DNA of 64,000 nt from an uncultured Bacteroidota bacterium (GTDB lineage: Bacteria; Bacteroidota; Bacteroidia; Chitinophagales; Saprospiraceae). This document shows positions 38,219 through 46,682 of this stretch, one piece after another. The notes beneath the pieces were generated by a model that saw only the letters and a list, made by a program, of their open reading frames with translations, had not been told where the DNA came from and did no database searches. The stretch covers positions 60,751 through 124,750 of the forward strand of contig CACLQQ010000001.1 in assembly GCA_902609095.1 (NCBI GenBank), in the 5' to 3' direction. A program made the position numbers and the translations under genes. Numbering within the stretch: the first letter of the stretch is position 1; each line of letters starts with the position of its first letter.

Positions 38219-39364
38219 CTAAAAGGAACCCGCCCCTCCTGATAAACGGACTTGATAAAAATCAGGTTTTATGTCAAACTTTTGCTCATACATAATCAAG
38301 GCATGATTCCGAACAGCGTCTACTTTATTTTTATGAATTAAGTTAATCGTACAACCCCCAAATCCCCCTCCCATCATGCGGGAACCCAATACATGGGGGG
38401 CATCCTTCAGTAATTGTACCAAAAAATCTAATTCAGGGCAGCTCACCTCATAGCGCATGCTTAGTCCCTCATGCCCTTGATAGAGCAATTCACCGCAGCG
38501 CTGATAATCACCTAATTCTAAGGCTAATGCTAATTCAATGACTCTCCGATTTTCATTAGCTATAAATACAGCTCGATTTTTAACGGTTGTACTTTCGAAA
38601 TCTATATTGTCGAGATCCTCAATATTCCATATGTCACTTAAGGTACTCACATCGGGATTTTGCTGTCGAATGGAGTTTAATGCACTCTGACACTCAGCAA
38701 CTCGGTCATTGTAACCTGAACTGACATGATTATGCTTCACATTGGTATTAATCAAGAGCAATGAATAATCACCAAAATCAGCATCTATCTTTTTGAATTC
38801 ATGACTATCACAATTCAACATGAGTAATTCATCTGGACTGCTAAAGATTGAGGCAAATTGATCCAATATACCACCTCTAACACCCATAAACTTATGATTA
38901 CTTTGGTGTGAGTTATGGACTATATCCCAATTAGATAGATGTAGGTTGAAGACATCATTGACTCCCACTAAAAAGGCGCATTCTAATGCTGAAGAGCTAC
39001 TCATCCCCGCCCCTACTGGTATATCACTGGTAAACGCACATTCGAAACCAGTAAATACATAACCCTTGGAAGAAAGTACATTTAGATTACCGATTAAGTA
39101 GTTTGCCCATTCCTCCTCTACCTTATTGTACCCACCAAGAGGGATACTGACTGACTCCTTCAAGTCCATAGCATGGAAGGTAATGCGACCAGAGTTATTC
39201 ATAGCAAATCCAAAATACATATACCTATCAATAGCACCGGGTAGTACTAAACCTCCATTATAATCAGTGTGTTCCCCAATTAAATTAATCCTTCCAGGAG
39301 CTCTATAAAAATCGATTTCTCCTTTATGCAGGAATGACCTAATCTGTACTTTTACATCTTCCAC
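38219..39364 (-). CDS. galK: galactokinase
   Basis: This 381-residue galactokinase belongs to the GHMP kinase superfamily and phosphorylates galactose to galactose-1-phosphate in the cytoplasm (first committed step of the Leloir pathway). The family signature GRINLIGEHTDYNGG lies at residues 24-38, the phosphate-binding loop reads VGAGMSSSSALE, and the third GHMP motif is GSRMMGGGFGGCTINL near the C-terminus. The catalytic Asp is expected in GGILDQFAS. All motifs are intact, in contrast to the dead copy 3 kb away. No galT or galE lies in the window. With a sulfatase copy immediately downstream, galactose from sulfated polymers is a plausible source. Confidence 0.95.
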   Translation of the reverse strand: MEDVKVQIRSFLHKGEIDFYRAPGRINLIGEHTDYNGGLVLPGAIDRYMYFGFAMNNSGRITFHAMDLKESVSIPLGGYNKVEEEWANYLIGNLNVLSSKGYVFTGFECAFTSDIPVGAGMSSSSALECAFLVGVNDVFNLHLSNWDIVHNSHQSNHKFMGVRGGILDQFASIFSSPDELLMLNCDSHEFKKIDADFGDYSLLLINTNVKHNHVSSGYNDRVAECQSALNSIRQQNPDVSTLSDIWNIEDLDNIDFESTTVKNRAVFIANENRRVIELALALELGDYQRCGELLYQGHEGLSMRYEVSCPELDFLVQLLKDAPHVLGSRMMGGGFGGCTINLIHKNKVDAVRNHALIMYEQKFDIKPDFYQVRLSGGAGSF

Positions 39365-39396
39365 TTACTCACTTATTGATTTGCAGGTTGAAGAAA

Positions 39397-39431
39397 ACAA
39401 AAAAGGGGCATTCGCCGTAACAAATACCCCT
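39397..39431 (-). terminator. rho-independent terminator after the M48 protease gene
   Basis: On the minus strand AGGGGTATT (39431-39423) pairs with AATGCCCCT (39412-39404) around a 10-base loop, with one G-T pair, followed by a T-run interrupted once. It lies 23 bases beyond the M48 stop and upstream of galK, so the two genes are transcriptionally separated. Confidence 0.88.
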
Positions 39432-39453
39432 CAGATATATCTTCTGGACTATA

Positions 39454-40944
39454 CTATCCTTTGAAATTACCTATTCCACCAACGATGGTTTTTATCCATA
39501 TGCCAGCTAAAAGCTGGTCATTCAATTGCATATTATTCAGAATAGCAATGCTCTCCATTTCTGTTTGTGGCACACTGAGACTTACTAATGCTTCCTCAAG
39601 TGTCGCAGCTCGATTTACCTTTCTGATCTTGATACGATCAGGAGTTACATTAAACATCTGTGGATCTGATAGTATATCAAAGTTTGCCATAGTATTATTG
39701 AATATACGATAGTAATTATTGAAGTCTACAGCATTGGCCAAGCCATAAAATTTGTAAATCAATCCATTATAATGAATCAAATATGTTAAAATCCTAAGAT
39801 CCTGTTGTGCTTGCTTTTGTTGTGCCTGTTGCTGCTGCTGTTGCTTCAACGTTGATATCATAGCAAAAGCTGGCAAACCATTCACCTTAGTCTCACTCGA
39901 CTCTACTACTTGTAACCCATCCTGTTCTACAGTAGCTTGCGCAGCGGCTTTTAGGGTTATTTCTTGAGATAAAGTCATCAGCATAAGAGCTTTCCCATCC
40001 TTAGAAGCCATCTGCAGCATCTGAGGCGTATTCACAATTTGCCATTCAGGAGGTACCGGGAAGTAAAACTTCAGTTCTGGATGAAAGAAAGTATTGTACT
40101 TCACATAACCCTGTCTTGGATCCTCACCATAGACCATACCATCAATCATTTGAAGGTATTCATTACGATTTACCTTGAAATCAGTTTTTCCTGACTGTTT
40201 TTGGTATGCATCTGCATGCATGTGAACCTTGTTAAATCGATCTACTGGATCTGGATGCGTCGTTTGAAATGTTGGAATAGATACTCCAGCTTGCGCCTGT
40301 AGTCTATGTAACACCTCAAAAAATCCCGCCATTTGACTGGCATCATATCCCACCTGTGTGCTATATGATACGCCCAACTCATCAGATTGGCTCTCATCAT
40401 CTCTACCGAACTTCAGAAACATCAAACCTAATCCTTGTTGAGCAAGCTCACCCATTTGTCTGAATTCTTCAGATACAATCATCCCTGCTACAAACAAGCC
40501 TCCATATAATTGTTGCTTAGACATCTGAGCCGCACTATGCCTAGCCGTAATATGACCTATCTCATGACCGAGAACTCCAGCAAATTCAGCCTCATTGTTG
40601 AAATGTGCCATTATCCCCCGCGTAAAATAAATATAGCCTCCAGGTACTGCAAAGGCATTAACAACGGGTGAATCTAAGATTCTGAATTTATAATTGAGAT
40701 CAGGTAAATGAGATATGGCTCCCATTTCTTTGCCTTTGACATTGATGAACTTCTGAATAGACTCGTCATTATATAGACCATAATTTGCTATGATTGCTGG
40801 ATCAGATTGAGCTCCCATAGCCAATTCCTGTTCGGTAGAAACAAGCATTATTTCCTTCTTACCTGTAACTGGATTCACCGCACAAGAGTGGAGAAATACT
40901 ATACCCAGTATGAGAAAGAATGTTGTTTTTAGTTTGTTATGCAT
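39454..40944 (-). CDS. M48-family zinc metalloprotease lipoprotein with a Gln-rich insert
   Basis: This 496-residue lipoprotein (lipobox ending at Cys21, LHSC) has a peptidase M48 domain resembling the BepA/LoiP group, which degrades misfolded outer-membrane proteins in the periplasm. His127-Glu128-x-x-His131 (GHEIGH) and Glu184 in RDDESQSDELG form the zinc site, preceded by VVNAFAVPGGYIYFTRG, a strand typical of the family. The C-terminal half (about 265-496) is a less conserved extension containing a glutamine-rich stretch near 367-381, encoded by a CAG/CAA-type repeat. The gene has its own terminator. It is divergent from mnmA, with a 120-base gap that must hold both promoters. Confidence 0.93.
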   Translation of the reverse strand: MHNKLKTTFFLILGIVFLHSCAVNPVTGKKEIMLVSTEQELAMGAQSDPAIIANYGLYNDESIQKFINVKGKEMGAISHLPDLNYKFRILDSPVVNAFAVPGGYIYFTRGIMAHFNNEAEFAGVLGHEIGHITARHSAAQMSKQQLYGGLFVAGMIVSEEFRQMGELAQQGLGLMFLKFGRDDESQSDELGVSYSTQVGYDASQMAGFFEVLHRLQAQAGVSIPTFQTTHPDPVDRFNKVHMHADAYQKQSGKTDFKVNRNEYLQMIDGMVYGEDPRQGYVKYNTFFHPELKFYFPVPPEWQIVNTPQMLQMASKDGKALMLMTLSQEITLKAAAQATVEQDGLQVVESSETKVNGLPAFAMISTLKQQQQQQAQQKQAQQDLRILTYLIHYNGLIYKFYGLANAVDFNNYYRIFNNTMANFDILSDPQMFNVTPDRIKIRKVNRAATLEEALVSLSVPQTEMESIAILNNMQLNDQLLAGIWIKTIVGGIGNFKG

Positions 40945-41030
40945 TGAGAATGATGTTTAATTCTTGAATTTAGACTGAGAAATGTAAAGATGTAACGTTA
41001 AGTAAACAATAATATAGGGATCATATTTAA

Positions 41031-41038
41031 TAATTTTG
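41031..41038 (+). promoter_or_regulatory. possible Bacteroidota -7 promoter element before mnmA
   Basis: TAATTTTG fits the Bacteroidota -7 consensus TAnnTTTG exactly and lies 26 bases before the mnmA ATG. I cannot find a matching -33 TTG at the usual distance, so this is only a candidate. Confidence 0.4.
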
Positions 41039-41064
41039 CGTTACAGGAATTTTGATACATTATT

Positions 41065-42162
41065 ATGAGTAATAAAGGAAAGGTCTTAGTAGCAATGAGT
41101 GGTGGTATAGATAGTACTGTAACGGCCATGCTAATGCATGAAGCCGGCTATGAAGTTATAGGCATCACAATGAAAACTTGGGACTATGCCAGCTCAGGAG
41201 GATCTAAGAAAGAAACTGGCTGCTGTAGTTTAGATAGTATCAATGATGCTCGTGAAGTCTCCGTAGAAATGGGGTTTCATCACTTCATATTAGATATCCG
41301 TGAGGAGTTTGGTGATTATGTTATTGACGACTTTGTAGATGAATATATCGCAGGACGAACTCCAAATCCATGTATCCTCTGCAACACTCATATCAAATGG
41401 TCATCATTGCTCAAAAGAGCCGATGCTATGGATTGTGAGTTTATCGCCACAGGTCACTATGCTAAGATCAATCATACTGATGGCCGATACCATATTACAA
41501 GAGCTAAGGATCTCAATAAAGATCAATCCTATGTGCTCTGGGGGCTATCTCAAGAATGTATGAGTCGGAGCATTTTCCCATTAGCAGACTATACTAAACC
41601 AGAAATCCGACAAATGGCTGCAAATCGAGGATATGAAGCACTTGCTAAAAAAGCAGAGAGCTATGAAATATGCTTCGTGCCGGATAATGACTATCGAGGG
41701 TTCCTGAAACGAAGAGTTCCAGGATTAGAAGATAGGGTTGCTGGCGGAATGTTTGTAGATCAACATGGTAATATCATAGGCAAGCATGATGGCTACCCAT
41801 TCTACACTATTGGTCAACGCAAAGGATTAGGTGGAGGATTCAAAACACCTAAGTATGTGACTGAAATACGGCCTGATGACAATGTGGTGGTACTGGGAGA
41901 AGCAGATGACCTGCTGAGAAACGGTATGATCGTGTCAGAAGTCAATATGCAAAAATATCAAAGCATCGATAATGCTACTGAGGTCAGGACTATGGTAAGA
42001 TATAATGACCCAGGTGTAATGGCTCAACTTTACACTCAAGGAAGTGATCAGATGAAGGTAGAATTCTTAGCTAATGTCAGAGGTATTGCCCCAGGACAAT
42101 CCGCTGTATTCTATGAGGGGGATGATGTTATTGGTGGAGGAAGGATTTATTCAAGTCTTTAA
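41065..42162 (+). CDS. mnmA: tRNA-specific 2-thiouridylase
   Basis: This 365-residue enzyme makes 2-thiouridine at the wobble position 34 of Lys, Glu and Gln tRNAs, using persulfide sulfur and ATP. The PP-loop is MSGGIDST (residues 11-18). The catalytic cysteines are Cys103 in RTPNPCILCN and Cys203 in ESYEICFVPD, both intact, and GHYAKI and the FYTIGQRKGLG block are in place. Length and order match the family throughout. The stop overlaps the convergent Nudix gene by four bases. It is a conserved housekeeping gene with no sign of decay. Confidence 0.97.
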   Translation: MSNKGKVLVAMSGGIDSTVTAMLMHEAGYEVIGITMKTWDYASSGGSKKETGCCSLDSINDAREVSVEMGFHHFILDIREEFGDYVIDDFVDEYIAGRTPNPCILCNTHIKWSSLLKRADAMDCEFIATGHYAKINHTDGRYHITRAKDLNKDQSYVLWGLSQECMSRSIFPLADYTKPEIRQMAANRGYEALAKKAESYEICFVPDNDYRGFLKRRVPGLEDRVAGGMFVDQHGNIIGKHDGYPFYTIGQRKGLGGGFKTPKYVTEIRPDDNVVVLGEADDLLRNGMIVSEVNMQKYQSIDNATEVRTMVRYNDPGVMAQLYTQGSDQMKVEFLANVRGIAPGQSAVFYEGDDVIGGGRIYSSL

Positions 42163-42875
42163 AACGTAATACCTCCTGTAATACTGGGTACAGCACATTC
42201 TTCACTATAGTGGAACCTATATTTCCCTTCATGCATATGTCGTGTTAATCTATGGAGGACATCCTTCTTAGTAGAATTTAGCGTCTCATAGCCTGAATCA
42301 CCAGGATACATGCTACAAAATTGTCCATCAACATAGCTAACTCGCGGAACAACTTTTATCGGCCCCGTCCTCTTGAATTCATCTATAACATCTTGATACT
42401 TAACAGCACCCTTTATACGCTGCAGTGTGATATACGTTGGAGGGAGTAGTTGCCGCATCCTACTAACACCTGAGGTAAAAATATCATTTATCCTTACCCA
42501 AGAATGATTCACGATTTCGCTACCATCAACCTGTACAGAACTCATATCATAGTCAATCAAAGTATGAAAAAACCAAGTTGCAAAACGCTTAGTCTCTCCT
42601 AATGGAGTAGTCCAATGATAGTAATGGTGCTCAGGGTTGACAGTTATCTCTAATTGAGTTTCTTCATAAGCCTCTCGCTTAGCTGCCTCGACAGCCGCCT
42701 CTATCAGTTTGTCATTTCCTTGCAGTTCTGACGGTTCTATTCTACCTCCTGGGAAAACCCAAAAGCCTGCAGCGAACTTGAGCACATCATTGCGCTTAAG
42801 CATCAAAATTTCTAATCCATCTCGATCGCTTTCTCTGAAAATACAAACTGTAGCCGCATGCCTTATTTCAACCAT
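42159..42875 (-). CDS. Nudix hydrolase
   Basis: This 238-residue protein has a Nudix domain. The FWVFPGGRIEPSE segment (38-50) leads into AAKREAYEETQLEI (64-77), which supplies the REx2EE core of the Nudix box, with an insertion of about ten residues between the glycine pair and the helix. The longer C-terminal part (LPPTYITLQRI, KVVPRVSYVDG) resembles NUDT19/RP2-like members that hydrolyse CoA derivatives; that subfamily call is tentative. It lacks a signal peptide. It converges with mnmA, overlapping by four bases, and lies 49 bases from a lipoprotein gene on the same strand. Confidence 0.85.
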   Translation of the reverse strand: MVEIRHAATVCIFRESDRDGLEILMLKRNDVLKFAAGFWVFPGGRIEPSELQGNDKLIEAAVEAAKREAYEETQLEITVNPEHHYYHWTTPLGETKRFATWFFHTLIDYDMSSVQVDGSEIVNHSWVRINDIFTSGVSRMRQLLPPTYITLQRIKGAVKYQDVIDEFKRTGPIKVVPRVSYVDGQFCSMYPGDSGYETLNSTKKDVLHRLTRHMHEGKYRFHYSEECAVPSITGGITF

Positions 42876-42924
42876 AACTTTATGAACACGGTAATTATAT
42901 CAAGGGTTTCAAACGATAGAAGAG

Positions 42925-43803
42925 TTATAAGGGCATCTGGAATAAAATAGGATAGCCTCCTCCTTCATGTTCTGCTGAAATATAGAGTGTACTATCATTG
43001 GCCATTACTATACCTTCAGTTTGTCGGCGGTTGGTGATGTTCACTCGATTCATCTGACCTGATAAAAAGTTATCGCCTTCCCAATCAGAAACAGTCCAAA
43101 CAAATGGATCAAACCCATCTCCAGGATTATATCCTAATAGATATAACTCTGTCATATCATCAGATAATGTTGCAGCCGTAAGTGTACCACGGACATCAAA
43201 TGAATCAATTAGTGAGGCTACATAATCCCCTGAAATATTAGGTAGGCTATAGAGTTTAGTCTTCATATTCTGCCAATTTTTACTAAACAGATATAATTGA
43301 TTGTTATAAGCTATCATCGACTCACAGTCATGATTATGATTATAACCACTATAGAATTTCGACTGATCTGGATAGGAGAATGTTATCAATTCACTCTCTA
43401 CTTCATCATTATTCATGAGATCCTGAATCCTTGCCTTATAAATTCCTAAATCTTTTCGATTCCCCCTATTATTACCAAAGTTACCGGCATAGATATAGGT
43501 ACTGTCTATACTAATATCTTCCCAGTCTACATTCTTAGCCCCCTTAAAGTATACCTTCCGAATGAGTTCACCAGATGATGGATCAAACTGATATAAAGCA
43601 GGCTCTCCCCCACTATCATTATGTGTCCAAAAGGTATCATCAATTTTAACAAGGCCAGATGTTTCATCTATGCTCTTAGACAATTTTAATCTGGCCGTAT
43701 CCAGTGTGATCATCTCAAATCCAGAAATATCAGGTGTAACTCGGTATTCAGGAGTACAAGCGCATATGATAGCACTTATTAGGATAGAATACAATAAACG
43801 CAT
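42925..43803 (-). CDS. lipoprotein with a predicted beta-propeller
   Basis: This 292-residue lipoprotein has a signal ending in IICACTPEY, with Cys16 the likely lipidation site. The body is made of short strand-turn units such as DETSGLVKIDDTFWTHNDSGGEPALYQFD, NVDWEDISID, YAGNFGNNRG, CESMIAYNNQLYLFSK and QTEGIVMANDSTLYISAE, a pattern seen in propeller-type secreted proteins of Bacteroidota. No catalytic site is visible. The gene is intact and lies upstream of the Nudix gene, divergent from the dead ECF sigma gene 70 bases away. The fold is inferred from motif spacing, not from a recognised family name. Confidence 0.68.
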   Translation of the reverse strand: MRLLYSILISAIICACTPEYRVTPDISGFEMITLDTARLKLSKSIDETSGLVKIDDTFWTHNDSGGEPALYQFDPSSGELIRKVYFKGAKNVDWEDISIDSTYIYAGNFGNNRGNRKDLGIYKARIQDLMNNDEVESELITFSYPDQSKFYSGYNHNHDCESMIAYNNQLYLFSKNWQNMKTKLYSLPNISGDYVASLIDSFDVRGTLTAATLSDDMTELYLLGYNPGDGFDPFVWTVSDWEGDNFLSGQMNRVNITNRRQTEGIVMANDSTLYISAEHEGGGYPILFQMPL

Positions 43804-43873
43804 AGCTCTGGTAATTAGTTGAACGAAAGTATCAAGATTAAGTCAAGCATCGAAGGCCGGAGGAAACTTATTG

Positions 43874-44425
43874 ATGAAAGAGGAAGAAACACTTATACAA
43901 CGACTTAAGGATGGTGAGGAGAAAGCCATTGATAAATTATATCAGTCCTATGCCGAATTAGTTTACAACACAGCATTATCCTATTTGCAAAGCATCCCGG
44001 GTGCTGAGGAGGTTACCCAAGATATATTTATTTAAGTTTATAGGAGGATAAAAACCTTCAAAGAAGATTCAAAACTAAGCACATTGATCTATAGAACAAC
44101 AGTCAATGCTGCACTGAATAAAATCAAATCGAAAAAGAAAATCCTGTTCTTGGGTTTGGATCAAGCCCATGAACAATCAAGCTTTGTTCATCCCAGATTT
44201 ATCATGGAGCGAGCAGAATATGCCAAACTGTTATATCGTACCATACAGATTTTACCAGATAGTCAAAAAACATGCTTTATCCTGAGCTATATAGAAGAAC
44301 TACCGAGAAAAGAAGTGGCTGACATCATGAATCTATCTCTTAAAGCTGTTGAGTCTCTCTTACAGAGGGCGAAGAAAAATCTTCAGAAAAATTTAATAAA
44401 ACATTATCCCAACCGAAGGAAATAA
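43874..44425 (+). pseudogene. ECF sigma factor gene with one nonsense codon
   Basis: From the ATG at 43874 the frame reads as sigma-70 region 2 of an ECF factor (IQRLKDGEEKAIDKLYQSYA, GAEEVTQDIF) up to a TAA at 44033. It then continues in the same frame with VYRRIKTFKEDSKLSTLIYRTTVNAALN and region 4 (LPDSQKTCFILSYIEELPRKEVADIMNLS, AVESLLQRAKKNL). Relatives have Lys or Glu at the stop position (DVFVEVYRR-like). This is a single-lesion pseudogene, perhaps the most recently lost in the cassette. A downstream in-frame ATG at 44084 would give only the distal half without region 2. Confidence 0.92.
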
Positions 44426-44463
44426 TAAATATCGATATCTAAGGAATAAGTAAGTAAAAAGCT

Positions 44464-44751
44464 ATGAGCAACATACAAGAAAAAGAATGGACTGAATCAG
44501 TTCTGAGTAGCATGAGAGGAGCTTCTCGAGTACAACCAAATCCAGCAATTTTGGACAGAATAAAAGCTGATCTATCTCTGGCTAAGGTTCAACAGGTATC
44601 CACGGTGAAAAAGATAAAACTCATTGCCGCTGCTATAGGAATTCTACTTATTAATATGAATGCTCTGAATACCCTCAATAAAAATCAGTAGAACTCAGAG
44701 CACAAACCAGAACTATATTCATACACTCTCATCACAGATTACAAAATATAG
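44464..44751 (+). pseudogene. small anti-sigma-like membrane protein, probably truncated by a nonsense codon
   Basis: The ATG at 44464 opens a 75-codon frame with a soluble N-terminus (WTESVLSSMRGASRVQPNP, ILDRIKADL) and one transmembrane segment (LIAAAIGILLINMNAL), ending at TAG 44689. The frame then runs on for 19 codons (HKPELYSYTLITDYKI) to TAG 44749. Small single-pass proteins that follow an ECF sigma gene often end in such a S-Y-x-LI-x-DY tail, so the first stop looks premature. It may still be a functional short protein. The next gene starts four bases after the second stop. Confidence 0.6.
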
Positions 44752-44754
44752 CTC

Positions 44755-45168
44755 ATGAGTCATCAAGCAATAGATAAATATGGGGCTATAGCCTTACTCA
44801 TCATCAACTTAGGCCTGCTGTCTTTCATTTATATCGGCCATAGACCTCCACATCATGAAAATGGTAAACCACTTAATGCTCAGGAATTGCTCAAACTCAC
44901 TGAAGCGCAACATGATGAATTCTAAGAATTAGCCAAAATCCATCATGATCGGATTGACAGCATTAAATCCGCTCAACGTCAATTACTGAAAGTCCAGATC
45001 AATAGTTCAGTATCTGACCTAGTTGATGATAATAAACTTATTCAGATGAGTCAATTGGAAATCATGAAAGTAAAAGAAGTCAGAAAGCATTTTAATGACA
45101 TTAAAAACTTACTAACCCCTGAACAAGAAGCTACTTTTCAGTTATTCAAGGAAGTAGTTATTAAATAA
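44755..45168 (+). pseudogene. CpxP/Spy-like periplasmic metal-stress protein with one nonsense codon
   Basis: The 138-codon frame starts with a membrane anchor (YGAIALLIINLGLLSFIYIG) followed by HRPPHHENGKP and helices rich in acidic, basic and glutamine residues. It ends in NDIKNLLTPEQEATFQLFKEVV, the LTPEQ-x-x-xF signature of Spy/CpxP-type periplasmic sensors and chaperones. A single TAA at 44923 splits it after codon 56, in the QHDEF-stop-ELAKIHHD helix. There are no frameshifts. Membership in an ECF sigma operon fits an envelope or heavy-metal stress role. Confidence 0.8.
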
Positions 45169-45246
45169 ATTACAAATTCTGACAAAAAAAGCCTGAATAC
45201 CGAAGGATTCATTAAACATCATTGTCTAACAAGACAAATTCAAAAA

Positions 45247-46072
45247 ATGAAGATGTTTTATCTCAATCTACTTTTACCAATACTCTTATTGATTACTTGT
45301 ATTTCTTATGGCGATGAAGATGTTATGGATGTTAACAACGATGATACAATCACTACGCTTCATGAGGCTTTTGCTGAATTTGATATTGATAATATATCCA
45401 TTGCCTTAGATGGTAATCAAGTTATTATAGAAACCAATGGATTACCTAATCACACTTCCCCATATTGGTCTAATAGTAATGAACGCTGTTTACAAACCCC
45501 AATGGGTACGGAGCATTGCTCTAATGAAGATGTGACAAAAGATCATCCATTATTCGTTGCTCCAATAGTGACTTCATATGATCAAATGGCACCAGGGAAC
45601 ATAGATAACTTTAATGGTTCGTTTACCCTCATCGTAGATGCAAATCCTTCATTGGCATCAAGTAGTACAGCTACGGGATTAGGCCCAACAGGCATCTGTA
45701 AGCGGCTCTGTAATCTATGATGATTAAGAAGGCCCTAATGTCGTCCCTCTTGAAGGAGCTATTGGCTTATTAAATTACACTGCTACTCATACGGGTCTAC
45801 AGAGCTATCATTATCATCTTGAACCTAAGGCGTGGTATGATGATGATGGTGCATTAATAGGGATTATGGCTGACGAATTTTTCATCTATGGTCGTCGTGA
45901 CTATGATGGAGCGTATCTAACAGACTTAGATGCCTCCGGTTGTCATTTTGGTCCTACCCCTAACAATCCAGATGGAGAGTATCATTACCATATTCAGAAT
46001 GAGGCTTACTTAGGGGATTATTACATCTTATTTCCTGGTGATTATCAAGGTACTCCAAGTAGTATCCAATAA
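45247..46072 (+). pseudogene. broken YHYH-domain secreted protein
   Basis: A signal segment (FYLNLLLPILLLITC) leads into NQVIIETNGLPNHTSPYW and MAPGNIDNFNGSFTL, up to GLGPTGI near 45695, where the frame shifts. After it comes VSGSVIYDD, a TAA where relatives have Gln before EGPN, and then the diagnostic LQSYHYHLEP and GEYHYHI motifs that name the YHYH domain. The end is TPSSIQ at 46072. YHYH proteins are secreted, metal-ligand-rich and often neighbours of SCO proteins. One frameshift and one stop make this copy non-functional. Confidence 0.88.
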
Positions 46073-46087
46073 AATTTTAAATCTCAG

Positions 46088-46678
46088 ATGAATCGCTTAC
46101 GGTCACATACATCACCTTTAGTTCTGATAGTATTATTCATGTCATTCATGATGGTTGGATACAAGATAAGTTGGTCAGATGAAAAGACGATTGTTGACTA
46201 CAAAGACTTAGTACTTGATCAAAAAAATGGATTGGTCTATACCAATGAGGAGCCCTTCACGGGTATGAGTATGAAATACTATTCTATTGGGAACACAGAA
46301 TCGAAAAACTTATGTAAGAAGGGCAAAAAACATGGGGAAACTACAAAGTGGTTTGAAAATGGTCAGATCAGCTATGAATCTACTTATGTGAATGGAAGGC
46401 CAGATGGAATCAGCAAATCATGGTGGAAAAATGGTAAGCTAAGGACCAAATCTAACTATGCCCAAGGAATTGTCAACGGAGACCAATATCAATTTTATCA
46501 GAGTGGTGCGCTTTTCAAAAAAATTCATCTGGTTTATAGCAGGGAAAGTGGACTACAACAGTCTTGGACGGAAAATGGAAAGCTGTACAACAACTATTAG
46601 GTAGTAAATGGACGAATCTATGGACTCAAGAGATCCAAATTGCGCTTCCAACTAGACAAAGAGAACATCAAAGCATGA
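46088..46678 (+). pseudogene. YwqK-like MORN-repeat protein, interrupted near the C-terminus
   Basis: A single N-terminal membrane helix (SPLVLIVLFMSFMMVGY) is followed by MORN/YwqK-type repeats: YTNEEPFTGM, KHGETTKWFENGQISYES, RPDGISKSWWKNGKLRTKS and QQSWTENGKLYNNY. A TAG at 46598 stops the main frame, and the same frame continues with VVNGRIYGLKRSKLRF and ends at TGA 46676-46678. In relatives a VNGRxFGLKRxNLCxE tail is part of the protein, so the stop removes about 25 residues. Because the repeats are complete, residual function is possible. The family name antitoxin is historical; no toxin is present here. Confidence 0.75.
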
Positions 46679-46682
46679 TATC

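Larger units (their letters stand above)
32530..39364. repeat. ancient tandem duplication of a sulfatase-galactokinase unit
   Basis: Unit A (32530-35083) and unit B (37260-39364) have the same two genes in the same order and strand. The junctions align closely: the sequence around the sulfatase start and galK stop in A (33905-33990) matches that in B (38185-38260) almost base for base in several blocks. Coding similarity can be followed through most of both units by eye. In A the sulfatase is intact and galK is dead; in B the sulfatase is dead and 3'-truncated while galK is intact. A plus-strand kinase pseudogene separates the units. Confidence 0.9.
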
